From: a virus
DNA: 64,000 bases
Virus record (IMG/VR): IMGVR_UViG_3300042448_001702
Coordinates: 62,001-126,000 of that record
Reading direction: 5' to 3' (one strand)
Part shown: positions 36,378 to 43,110 of the stretch, in pieces
Numbering within the stretch: the first letter of the stretch is position 1
Layout: each line of letters begins with the position of its first letter
Made by a program: the position numbers and the translations under genes
Notes under the pieces: model-generated
What the model was told of the DNA's origin: nothing
What the model saw: only the letters and a program-made list of their open reading frames with translations
Databases searched by the model: none

Positions 36378-36776
36378 TTAATCAAATTTAATTGGTTCTA
36401 ATCCGTTTTTTGTTCGGTAATCATTGATAGCGGCTTGAACTGCATCCTGCGCCAATACCGAACAATGTATCTTTACAGGTGGTAGAGATAATTCCTCAAC
36501 TAAATCCATATTATCCAACTTAGCCGCCTCATCTACACTCTTTCCCTTTAACCATTCAGTTGCTAAGGAACTGGCTGCGATTGCCGAGCCACATCCGAAA
36601 GTTTTGAATTTGGCATCCGTTATGATACCATCTTCGATTTGGATTTGGAGCCTCATTACATCACCACATTCGGGCGCCCCAACTAACCCAGTCCCCACCG
36701 TTGGTTTACTCTTATCCAACGTACCAACATTACGGGGGTTTTGATAATGGTCAATGACCTTTTCTCCGTATGCCAT
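36378..36776 (-). CDS. iscU: Fe-S cluster scaffold protein IscU
   Basis: A 132-aa protein, the normal IscU length. Three cluster-binding cysteines are in place: APECGD (about residue 36), FGCGSA (about 61) and HCSVLAQDA (about 104). The start MAYGEKVIDHYQNPRNVG is the typical IscU N-terminus, and PPVKIHC matches the LPPVK site recognised by the HscA chaperone. IscU receives sulfur and iron to build 2Fe-2S clusters. It shares an operon with the IscA-like gene. Confidence 0.9.
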   Translation of the reverse strand: MAYGEKVIDHYQNPRNVGTLDKSKPTVGTGLVGAPECGDVMRLQIQIEDGIITDAKFKTFGCGSAIAASSLATEWLKGKSVDEAAKLDNMDLVEELSLPPVKIHCSVLAQDAVQAAINDYRTKNGLEPIKFD

Positions 36777-36788
36777 AATTTTTAGTTT

Positions 36789-36878
36789 TTAATACGGCCT
36801 TTGATTTTTCCAATACTCATACATAGCAAGGCCGAATGCTATGAATGTTGCTTCTAATTTTAAGAGTATAAGTTTCAT
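36789..36878 (-). CDS. Tiny membrane peptide, 29 aa
   Basis: MKLILLKLEATFIAFGLAMY then a short polar tail. One amphipathic or membrane helix. Fills the gap between 36776 and 36899. Weak evidence beyond the clean frame. Confidence 0.4.
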   Translation of the reverse strand: MKLILLKLEATFIAFGLAMYEYWKNQRPY

Positions 36879-36898
36879 ACCCTTAAATATTGGAAAGT

Positions 36899-37555
36899 TT
36901 AAATTAATGGATACGCTTTCCAATTTAATGGTATCCTAGTAAAATACAAAGATGGGTGGTTTTTATTCTCTGATAAATGATAATTTCGTTTTATCCAAAA
37001 TATATCATTTTCATTTGTTAAATTCTGCCCAAACGTTTGTGTTTTAAAATTTAATTCATTCCTATAAATTTGACGGGTTATAGAATGTTCCGGAAAAATT
37101 AATTTCTCTTTATGTCCGTCTTCCGGCGAAAATATTTTTATAATATCTTCACATTCACCCTCAAATACAAAATCAGCCACATATCCCATTTCAGAATTAA
37201 CCCAAAAATATATGTTTAACCCATCACCAAACAATTCATATAATTTAAATGGATTGGTTGGTATCATATCACTTCTCCACTTTATAGCCCTTTTATATCC
37301 CAACTCCATTGCTTTCATCATACCATTGATTGTAGAAATCTTTTGGTAATTGTAGTTGGCGTGTCCGGAGTGAGATGGTGGATTATTTTGAATTACAATC
37401 TCACTTGGATAAAACCAATCTTTAGGTATATAATTCCAAGTTGACCAAATGATTTGGTAATCACCGGATAGTAAAAAAGAATTCCTTATTTTCTTTACGG
37501 ATTCTTTATTTTCATACGTTCCTTGGATAACAACACATTTATTTGGTCTTGGCAT
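36899..37555 (-). CDS. WavE-like glycosyltransferase-related protein
   Basis: A 218-aa protein. CVVIQGTYENKESV, SGHANYNYQKISTINGMMKA and YKRAIKWRSDMIP follow the WavE/LPS-synthesis pattern (VxxQG, NYQ-x-ST, K-x-R-x-D), shared with 46913-47680. Probably a cytoplasmic sugar transferase or a partner of one. Donor and acceptor unknown. Confidence 0.6.
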   Translation of the reverse strand: MPRPNKCVVIQGTYENKESVKKIRNSFLLSGDYQIIWSTWNYIPKDWFYPSEIVIQNNPPSHSGHANYNYQKISTINGMMKAMELGYKRAIKWRSDMIPTNPFKLYELFGDGLNIYFWVNSEMGYVADFVFEGECEDIIKIFSPEDGHKEKLIFPEHSITRQIYRNELNFKTQTFGQNLTNENDIFWIKRNYHLSENKNHPSLYFTRIPLNWKAYPLI

Positions 37556-37575
37556 AAACTATCAAGAAATTTTCC

Positions 37576-37603
37576 ATAACGACTCATCCTTCGGATTCGT
37601 TAT
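37576..37603 (-). other. Hairpin at a gene end
   Basis: ATAACGA and TCGTTAT pair over 7 bp with an inner ATCC/GGAT helix. It covers the stop codon of 37600-37788 and lacks a T run, so it is more likely a 3'-end stabiliser or pause site than an intrinsic terminator. Confidence 0.4.
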
Positions 37604-37788
37604 TCGAACAAATTCACCGATGCCAATCTTACACCACCATTACCATTATCTACATATAATTGTAATTCACCTGTTTGGGCATTAAATACTTTTCTTCCTA
37701 ATTGCTCCGGCGTTGGTTGTAATGATTGAGATGCTATAAGTTCATTTAACTTATCTATCTGAATTTGTTGTAATGGTTCTAATTCCAT
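37600..37788 (-). CDS. Hypothetical protein, 62 aa
   Basis: Starts MELEPLQQIQIDKLNELIA; the C-terminal part VFNAQTGELQLYVDNGNGGV resembles short beta modules seen in phage tail or fibre proteins. Small and acidic. No firm family. Confidence 0.65.
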   Translation of the reverse strand: MELEPLQQIQIDKLNELIASQSLQPTPEQLGRKVFNAQTGELQLYVDNGNGGVRLASVNLFE

Positions 37789-37790
37789 AA

Positions 37791-38066
37791 TTAATAAATT
37801 GGGTCTATATATAGTATAACCTCATAAAGGTCTTTGTACCCACTATCCTTTGGTTCAATGCCTCTAATCTTCCACAACATTTTTTCGAAGTTTAACTTAC
37901 CACCTAAAGTGTAAGCCGGTCCACCTTCAAAATCAAATAGGGTCATATCCCCATTCTTATTTTGAGATTTACGAACAAACTGCGATTCTCCTAACACTCT
38001 AACTTTGTTTAGATTGATTCTTTCAATACTTCTCTCATGTCCGAATCTGCTCTTTACGATTTCCAT
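37791..38066 (-). CDS. Hypothetical protein, 91 aa
   Basis: A basic beta-rich protein with a central FDFEGG-type stretch (TLFDFEGGPAYTLGGKLNF). Two bp from the next gene. No family recognised. Confidence 0.65.
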   Translation of the reverse strand: MEIVKSRFGHERSIERINLNKVRVLGESQFVRKSQNKNGDMTLFDFEGGPAYTLGGKLNFEKMLWKIRGIEPKDSGYKDLYEVILYIDPIY

Positions 38067-38075
38067 AACTGTTTT

Positions 38076-38270
38076 TTAGTTGTTTTTGTTTTTAATAATA
38101 ATTGAAATTTGCTCTTTATCTTCCGAAGATAAGTTTTGAAACCACTCCGGATTTATATCACTATATAATTTTTTATCTTCTACATTTGGCGTTCCATCAT
38201 CATTTGATTGATAAACTCCAGTTTCGTCAGCCCATACATTTAAGGACTGTAATTTGATTAAGTTGTTCAT
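38076..38270 (-). CDS. Hypothetical protein, 64 aa
   Basis: A small acidic protein starting MNNLIKLQSLNVWADETG and ending IIIKNKNN. No motif recognised. Confidence 0.65.
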   Translation of the reverse strand: MNNLIKLQSLNVWADETGVYQSNDDGTPNVEDKKLYSDINPEWFQNLSSEDKEQISIIIKNKNN

Positions 38271-38286
38271 AGTACGGTATCTTTTG

Positions 38287-38778
38287 TTAGAATAAATATT
38301 CCAACCCTTTGGTATTCGGTTTCCTCAACTGAATATCCTGTATAGATTGCGGATTTTTCACTTTGCTGTTTTTCCTATACCATTCATACAAATCCTCTAA
38401 TGTACCTTTTCCTCTTTGTCTTTCCATAGCTTTATCCCACAAATCCTTTCCAAATTCCTTCTTTAATTCCGTCCTCAACTTCCATAATATGATTTCCTCA
38501 TCTCTAGCTGCTTCCAACTCCAACTTAATAGCTTTCACTCTTTTCATTCTACTGGCTTCCAATGCAGCCTGTTCCCTATTCTTTTGGTCAGTTCCACCAT
38601 AGTTCTTATATGTTTGTTCATAAGCTTTGGTAGCAGTTTCTCTCATCCCTTTAGCTTCATTGAACATATACGAATAATCAAAGTCACCATTCCTTATCTT
38701 TAACAACAATGGAGTATCTGCTTTAAGTGGTTTGTTTGGTCTACCTTTAGTCCACCATCTAAATGGATTATATCCCAT
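38287..38778 (-). CDS. Conserved large-phage hypothetical protein
   Basis: A 163-aa highly charged helical protein starting MGYNPFRWWTKGRPNKPLKA, ending LRKPNTKGLEYLF. The aromatic and basic start and long helices resemble uncharacterised proteins of large phages. Function unknown. Confidence 0.65.
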   Translation of the reverse strand: MGYNPFRWWTKGRPNKPLKADTPLLLKIRNGDFDYSYMFNEAKGMRETATKAYEQTYKNYGGTDQKNREQAALEASRMKRVKAIKLELEAARDEEIILWKLRTELKKEFGKDLWDKAMERQRGKGTLEDLYEWYRKNSKVKNPQSIQDIQLRKPNTKGLEYLF

Positions 38779-38782
38779 ATAA

Positions 38783-39208
38783 TTAATTTGTTATTAACAA
38801 TCGAATAGTCCCATCTTCATTGAACCATCCCTTTAACTTATACTCTTTATCATTATCAGATGCCGAAGTTAAGTATCCTTTTAAATGAGGTCTATTACCT
38901 TTCATATTCTCACCCATACTACTCTTAAAACTGATTGTGTATTTATCAACATGTCCACCACTACCCGGCACATTCGCCATAGGTTCAAAAACTTCTTTAG
39001 TAACATTGAAGTTAGTAAACCCTTCAATCTTTAAGTGACCAGCTGCCTGCAACTTACCTAATATGTGTTGGAATTGAGAATCACTTATACCATCTCTGCC
39101 GGATTTACGTGTAGCCATTTCAAATCGCATATCCTTTACTTTTCGTCTACAATATTTTCTTCTACCGGGTACAAATGCTGCTGCTTCGGGATACTTTGTT
39201 GGTTGCAT
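38783..39208 (-). CDS. Hypothetical basic protein
   Basis: A 141-aa basic protein with FVPGRRKYCRRKVKDMRFEM near the start and a beta-rich C-terminus. It might bind nucleic acid. It shares one base with the upstream stop. No family recognised. Confidence 0.65.
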   Translation of the reverse strand: MQPTKYPEAAAFVPGRRKYCRRKVKDMRFEMATRKSGRDGISDSQFQHILGKLQAAGHLKIEGFTNFNVTKEVFEPMANVPGSGGHVDKYTISFKSSMGENMKGNRPHLKGYLTSASDNDKEYKLKGWFNEDGTIRLLITN

Positions 39209-39480
39209 TATTTCAACAATTGAATTTGTTCCATAATTTTAGATACTTCTTCTGCTTTCAGATAACCCAACACATCATTTGTAATTGGAGTATCGTATGT
39301 AATATGTCCATTCTTACCGAACACTGCTAACTCATACAAACCATCCTTACCACCATAACTAAATTCGGTTTGAACAATTGATGCACCATATCCATTATCA
39401 AATGTGATACGAGCCTGAACCCCACCAAGATGCCCTGTATTTGGGTGTGGTTTAAAATCTAAATCTTTAAAGGTTTTCAT
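39208..39480 (-). CDS. Hypothetical protein, 90 aa
   Basis: Starts MKTFKDLDFKPHPNTG; beta-rich with GGVQARITFDNGYGASIVQ. The ATG at 39480 is preferred over a TTG at 39504. First gene behind the promoter at 39518-39549. Confidence 0.7.
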   Translation of the reverse strand: MKTFKDLDFKPHPNTGHLGGVQARITFDNGYGASIVQTEFSYGGKDGLYELAVFGKNGHITYDTPITNDVLGYLKAEEVSKIMEQIQLLK

Positions 39481-39517
39481 TTTATGCCTTTTAAGGTTGA
39501 ACAATTAATTAACTATA

Positions 39518-39549
39518 CAAATATACGAAAAAGTCTTGGAATTACCAAG
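39518..39549 (-). promoter_or_regulatory. Promoter embedded in a terminator hairpin
   Basis: CTTG, 20 nt, TATATTTG on the minus strand. Its -33 element lies within the second arm of the terminator hairpin at 39526-39554, so ending of one unit and start of the next share the same bases. Confidence 0.7.
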
Positions 39550-39554
39550 ACTTT
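39526..39554 (-). terminator. Intrinsic terminator of the SPFH operon
   Basis: On the minus strand AAAGTCTTGG, loop TAATT, CCAAGACTTT then TTC. A perfect 10-bp stem running into a short T run, 10 bp after the SPFH gene ends. Confidence 0.75.
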
Positions 39555-39564
39555 CTCTAAAAAT

Positions 39565-40488
39565 TTATTTTTGGATGTTTCTGAACAATTGTGGAACTTC
39601 GCCATATACCGGCAATTTACCATCCCATTTTTGTACATATTCCAATTGAATAAGTAACGGTGTCAATGTTTGCTGTTTCATCCTATTTGCTTCAGCTTCA
39701 GCTTTAGCGGAAGTAATTAGTGCCTGTGCATTACCTTCTGCAGTTGCTACTTTAATCTTAGCTTCAGCTTCTGCTTGCTTAACTTTATTCTCAGCCATCA
39801 ATGCCGATTGTACTGCGTTATTCTTAGCTTCAATAGCTGTTTTGAATGTTTCGGGATATACTAAGTTAGATGTGAATTGATTAACTACAAATCCTTCTGC
39901 TAATAACTGTCCTTCTAATATTCTACGAACTTCTATTTCAAACTTCTGTCTATTACTAATTAATTCATCAGCAGTATAAACGTTAGTTGCCAAACGGAAG
40001 GCATCAAATACAGCTGTCTTTAAAAAACCTTCTTCTATTTGGTCCAAACTTCTACGATATTTAGCGAAGATTGCCGGAACTTTCTCTCTCTTTACTGAAT
40101 AGTTAATGATTGGTGATACATGGAACTCACTACCATCTTTACTATTTACTACGAATGAATTATCACCTGTATATTCTTTGTGTTGAATAAACGTTGGGAA
40201 CTCATAGATGCTATGCGTAATTGGATTATAGAATACCATACCAGTTACTTCAGTCACATCACTTACACCTTTGTTATCACCATAAAGGTTTACTTTAACA
40301 CCCACATGTCCTGCATCAATTCTTTCACAAGATTTGAAAAGGAATACCATTAGGAATAATCCTATAACACTACCACCAATAATTTTTGTCATCTTTTTAA
40401 TTTTTAATTGTTGTTCTAATTTATATTGTTTAAGTTCTTCGTCACGTTCTCTTTCCAAACGTGCAAATCTTTCACTCATTGATTCCAT
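39565..40488 (-). CDS. SPFH/Band 7 (prohibitin-like) protein
   Basis: A 307-aa protein: charged N-terminus, membrane segment at about residues 36-52 (IIGGSVIGLFLMVFLF), SPFH domain (ERIDAGHVGVKVNLYGD through FTSNLVYPETF, about 55-220), then an Ala/Glu-rich coiled coil (KQAEAEAKIKVATAEGNAQA). These proteins form rings on the membrane that protect or scaffold other proteins. The next gene encodes a two-pass membrane protein that may be a partner. Confidence 0.85.
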   Translation of the reverse strand: MESMSERFARLERERDEELKQYKLEQQLKIKKMTKIIGGSVIGLFLMVFLFKSCERIDAGHVGVKVNLYGDNKGVSDVTEVTGMVFYNPITHSIYEFPTFIQHKEYTGDNSFVVNSKDGSEFHVSPIINYSVKREKVPAIFAKYRRSLDQIEEGFLKTAVFDAFRLATNVYTADELISNRQKFEIEVRRILEGQLLAEGFVVNQFTSNLVYPETFKTAIEAKNNAVQSALMAENKVKQAEAEAKIKVATAEGNAQALITSAKAEAEANRMKQQTLTPLLIQLEYVQKWDGKLPVYGEVPQLFRNIQK

Positions 40489-40489
40489 A

Positions 40490-40834
40490 TTACTTTGTTT
40501 TTTTAGTTACTGATTTTTTTCTAGTCTTTACAAAAGGTTCATCACTCTTAACACCATCAAATTGTTTAGGATTTCTTTTCTTTGGGTTTTCTTTAACCAT
40601 TTGTTCAGCTTCCTTCAATTCCTCTTTATCAACTATCCCACCTTTATCAGATGTTACATAAGAATAAAGTGCCAAACCACCCCAAATAATTAATAGCAAT
40701 AATCCAATACCTGCCATTATATTTGAAAATGTATTAGCAGTTGTAAGACCGGGATAAATTGCGAATTCTAAAATCAAAAATATGGTAATCACATTAAAGA
40801 TTTGTTCTTTGTACTTTTTTAAAAAATTTATCAT
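40490..40834 (-). CDS. Two-pass membrane protein with basic tail
   Basis: A 114-aa protein with membrane segments at about residues 13-29 and 38-60 and a charged, Lys-rich cytoplasmic tail. One bp from the SPFH gene, so probably linked to it. No family recognised. Confidence 0.65.
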   Translation of the reverse strand: MINFLKKYKEQIFNVITIFLILEFAIYPGLTTANTFSNIMAGIGLLLLIIWGGLALYSYVTSDKGGIVDKEELKEAEQMVKENPKKRNPKQFDGVKSDEPFVKTRKKSVTKKTK

Positions 40835-40835
40835 T

Positions 40836-41006
40836 TTATTTATTTTTTTTGTTTACTAAATCTTTTTTATCCCTCTCCATAATGATACGAAGTTGGGACT
40901 CTTTTAATAACCTTGCAGGTTCTTTATTTTCCTTTGGTGCTTCCTCTGGTATGCGATAGTTCTTCACTAACTTATCCATCCAGTCTTTTGTTGTATCCTT
41001 ACTCAT
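40836..41006 (-). CDS. Small charged protein, 56 aa
   Basis: Starts MSKDTTKDWMDKLVKNYRIP; very hydrophilic, ends in a Lys-rich tail. It sits one base before FolE ends and ends next to the membrane-protein start. Function unknown. Confidence 0.6.
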   Translation of the reverse strand: MSKDTTKDWMDKLVKNYRIPEEAPKENKEPARLLKESQLRIIMERDKKDLVNKKNK

Positions 41007-41007
41007 A

Positions 41008-41634
41008 TTAATTAAGTTTATTCATTTTTATAGCGTTCATAAATTCTTCTCTCACCAAATTATCCTTTTCCAAAAACCTACCACTAAATTTATTGGTAGT
41101 CATTAAGGAATCAGGATGTTGTACACCTCTCATACCACAACAAAGGTGATGTCCGCTGATTGATACCGCCACATGCTCACATTCCAATTTATCACTAAGG
41201 TATTTGTGTATTTGTTGTGTAAGCGATTCCTGCATTTGTGGCCTTCTACTAAACCAATCTACAACTCTATTCAACTTACTCAATCCTATTACATTCTTTT
41301 CGGGCAGATAAGCTACAGCTGCATATCCATAGAAAGGTAAGTTATGGTGAGCGCACATTGAGTTCACCTTAATACCAGTCTGAATTACTATACCATCATA
41401 ACCTTCCTCATTTGGAAATACAGTTATATTTGGTGCATGTGTCATACTCCCTTTAACCAAATCCTCTACCCAAGCTTTAGCTACCCTCAAAGGAGTTTCT
41501 ACCGTTTGTGGGTCAGCCTCATAATCAAATCCTAATGATTCTAAAAACAGGCCATAGTATTTAGCCGCATCTCTAATCCTTTTCTTCTTCTCAAAGGAAT
41601 CAATTACTTCGTTTTCGTTTGCTTTCTTTAACAT
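41008..41634 (-). CDS. folE: GTP cyclohydrolase I (FolE)
   Basis: A 208-aa protein, the normal FolE length. VNSMCAHHNLPFYG has the zinc Cys and His, VIGLSKLNRVVDWFSRRPQ and QESLTQQI are the substrate-pocket motifs, and GHHLCCGMRGV carries the third zinc ligand. It opens GTP to dihydroneopterin triphosphate, the entry to folate and to 7-deazaguanine (preQ0) synthesis. In phages FolE usually serves DNA modification, but no QueC, QueD or QueE gene is in view. Confidence 0.92.
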   Translation of the reverse strand: MLKKANENEVIDSFEKKKRIRDAAKYYGLFLESLGFDYEADPQTVETPLRVAKAWVEDLVKGSMTHAPNITVFPNEEGYDGIVIQTGIKVNSMCAHHNLPFYGYAAVAYLPEKNVIGLSKLNRVVDWFSRRPQMQESLTQQIHKYLSDKLECEHVAVSISGHHLCCGMRGVQHPDSLMTTNKFSGRFLEKDNLVREEFMNAIKMNKLN

Positions 41635-41670
41635 ATACTATGAATGACCATTAAAAAAATGTTTGTTTAC

Positions 41671-41701
41671 AAAAAATGGTGGATGACCGAAGTCACCCAC
41701 C
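41671..41701 (-). terminator. Intrinsic terminator after the MoxR-like gene
   Basis: On the minus strand GGTGGGTGAC-TTCG-GTCATCCACC then ATTTTTTG: a 10-bp stem (one G-U) with the very stable UUCG loop and a T run. Confidence 0.9.
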
Positions 41702-41726
41702 TTATGTTTGGATTTAACCCCTTAAA

Positions 41727-42932
41727 TTACCAAACAATTTTTTCACTATCATCTTCGGTTGGTTCGGTGAATAAAGCCTCATCAGCTTTCTCATCCTTTA
41801 CATACTTTTGTACCAACTGCTTAACATAGGTACGTTCACTATCCACACCACCATCATTACTGAAGAAGGGGAACATACTAATCTCAGCTGCTTCGAACAA
41901 ACTGAATCCATCATAGATAAGTCCAGCAGTTTCTACACTAGCACGAGTTGATACACCAGTTGATAATTTACCATCACCACCTTTAGCTATTTCTCTAGTA
42001 TGGTGAGCGATTTCAGCTACTGCTTTCAAATCATCATCATTAACAGCTGGATACATATACTTTAACAAGTCAAACTCCTGCGTATCGTTCAATACATCCA
42101 TTTCAATTGTAGTGAAACGGTCTAAGATAGCACGGTCAAGAACACGCGTTGATGTATATTCACCACCAATGTTAGCCGTAGCGATAAAGGTAACACCTTC
42201 AGCCACATTTACAATTGGTGAATCAACAGCTTCATCCAAACGAAGGTAACGTTGTCCCAAATCCAACACTGTCATAAGAATATTCCAAGCATCAGGATGT
42301 GCTCTACTCAACTCATCCAATAGGATAACAGCGTTTGGAGTGGTGATTGCTTTTACGAAAGCGGATTCAGCGAAGAAAGTACCTTTCTTAGAATCAAAGT
42401 GCGTGTTACCAATCAACGTTGCTCTAGCATCTTGCGTAGCACCTAAGTTGAAATAGAAATCAGGTCTCTTTAAACCTTTAGTTAATGCTTTAGCTGCTAA
42501 TGTCTTACCACAACCAGCAGGTCCAGTCATCATAATATTTTTAGCTCTCACAGCTGAACGAATAAGGTATTTCCATTTAAGGTCTGAAATAACCAATCCT
42601 TCAGGTTTAAGTTTAACCGATTCGTTATGGATAAAATCGGTAATCTCTTTATGATTATCCAATTTCTCAACATTAACTTCGGCGTTGCTTTTCAATGGAG
42701 CAACTAAGTTATCAAATTCAGCCATATCGGTTAAGCGGTATTGAATCTTACCACCACTACCAACTACTTTACGAAGTGCTTTACCAGCTTCGAAAGCTTT
42801 CTTACGAGTACCAGTACTAATTCCGTTAGTACCTACAATTTTACCAGCAGTATTTGCTAGTTTGAAATGTGAGCCTACCTTCACTACTTTGAAGATTACT
42901 TTACTCACTTTGTCTACATTAGACTTTGCCAT
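41727..42932 (-). CDS. MoxR/CobS-like AAA+ ATPase
   Basis: A 401-aa protein. The N-terminal 130 residues include a basic, repeat-like part. The AAA domain has Walker A GPAGCGKT (137-144), Walker B VILLDELSRAHPDAW (about 200) and FIATANIGGEYTSTRVLDRA (sensor and arginine region). This fits MoxR/CobS/NorQ ATPases, which work with VWA-domain partners to remodel or load metal enzymes. The VWA partner gene lies directly upstream behind its own promoter. First gene behind the promoter at 42989-43020. Confidence 0.85.
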   Translation of the reverse strand: MAKSNVDKVSKVIFKVVKVGSHFKLANTAGKIVGTNGISTGTRKKAFEAGKALRKVVGSGGKIQYRLTDMAEFDNLVAPLKSNAEVNVEKLDNHKEITDFIHNESVKLKPEGLVISDLKWKYLIRSAVRAKNIMMTGPAGCGKTLAAKALTKGLKRPDFYFNLGATQDARATLIGNTHFDSKKGTFFAESAFVKAITTPNAVILLDELSRAHPDAWNILMTVLDLGQRYLRLDEAVDSPIVNVAEGVTFIATANIGGEYTSTRVLDRAILDRFTTIEMDVLNDTQEFDLLKYMYPAVNDDDLKAVAEIAHHTREIAKGGDGKLSTGVSTRASVETAGLIYDGFSLFEAAEISMFPFFSNDGGVDSERTYVKQLVQKYVKDEKADEALFTEPTEDDSEKIVW

Positions 42933-42988
42933 AATTAAGGGGTTTTAAATATAAATAATAATTGTTATTTCTTATCAATCTTACTTCG

Positions 42989-43020
42989 TAAAGATACGAA
43001 AAATACCTGAAACTACCAAA
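42989..43020 (-). promoter_or_regulatory. Bacteroidota-type promoter
   Basis: TTTG, 20 nt, TATCTTTA on the minus strand, giving a leader of about 50 nt that ends AAAACCCCTTAATT before the ATG at 42932. The spacer GTAGTTTCAGGTATTTTTCG closely matches that of 2918-2949 in its first half. Confidence 0.8.
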
Positions 43021-43054
43021 TGTTTTTTTAATTATTTTTTGAGATTACAAATGG

Positions 43055-43110
43055 TTGAAAATCAATGAGTTAGCTGTATTTTTGCTAACTCATTGATAAT
43101 CAATTAGTTA
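43055..43110. repeat. Two copies of the dispersed repeat forming an inverted repeat
   Basis: ATCAATGAGTTAGC (43061-43074) and GCTAACTCATTGAT (43084-43097) are exact complements 9 bp apart and extend into TTGAAAATC and AATCAATTAG on the outside. The hairpin follows the VWA gene end and may stop its transcript, directly before the promoter at 42989-43020. Confidence 0.8.
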
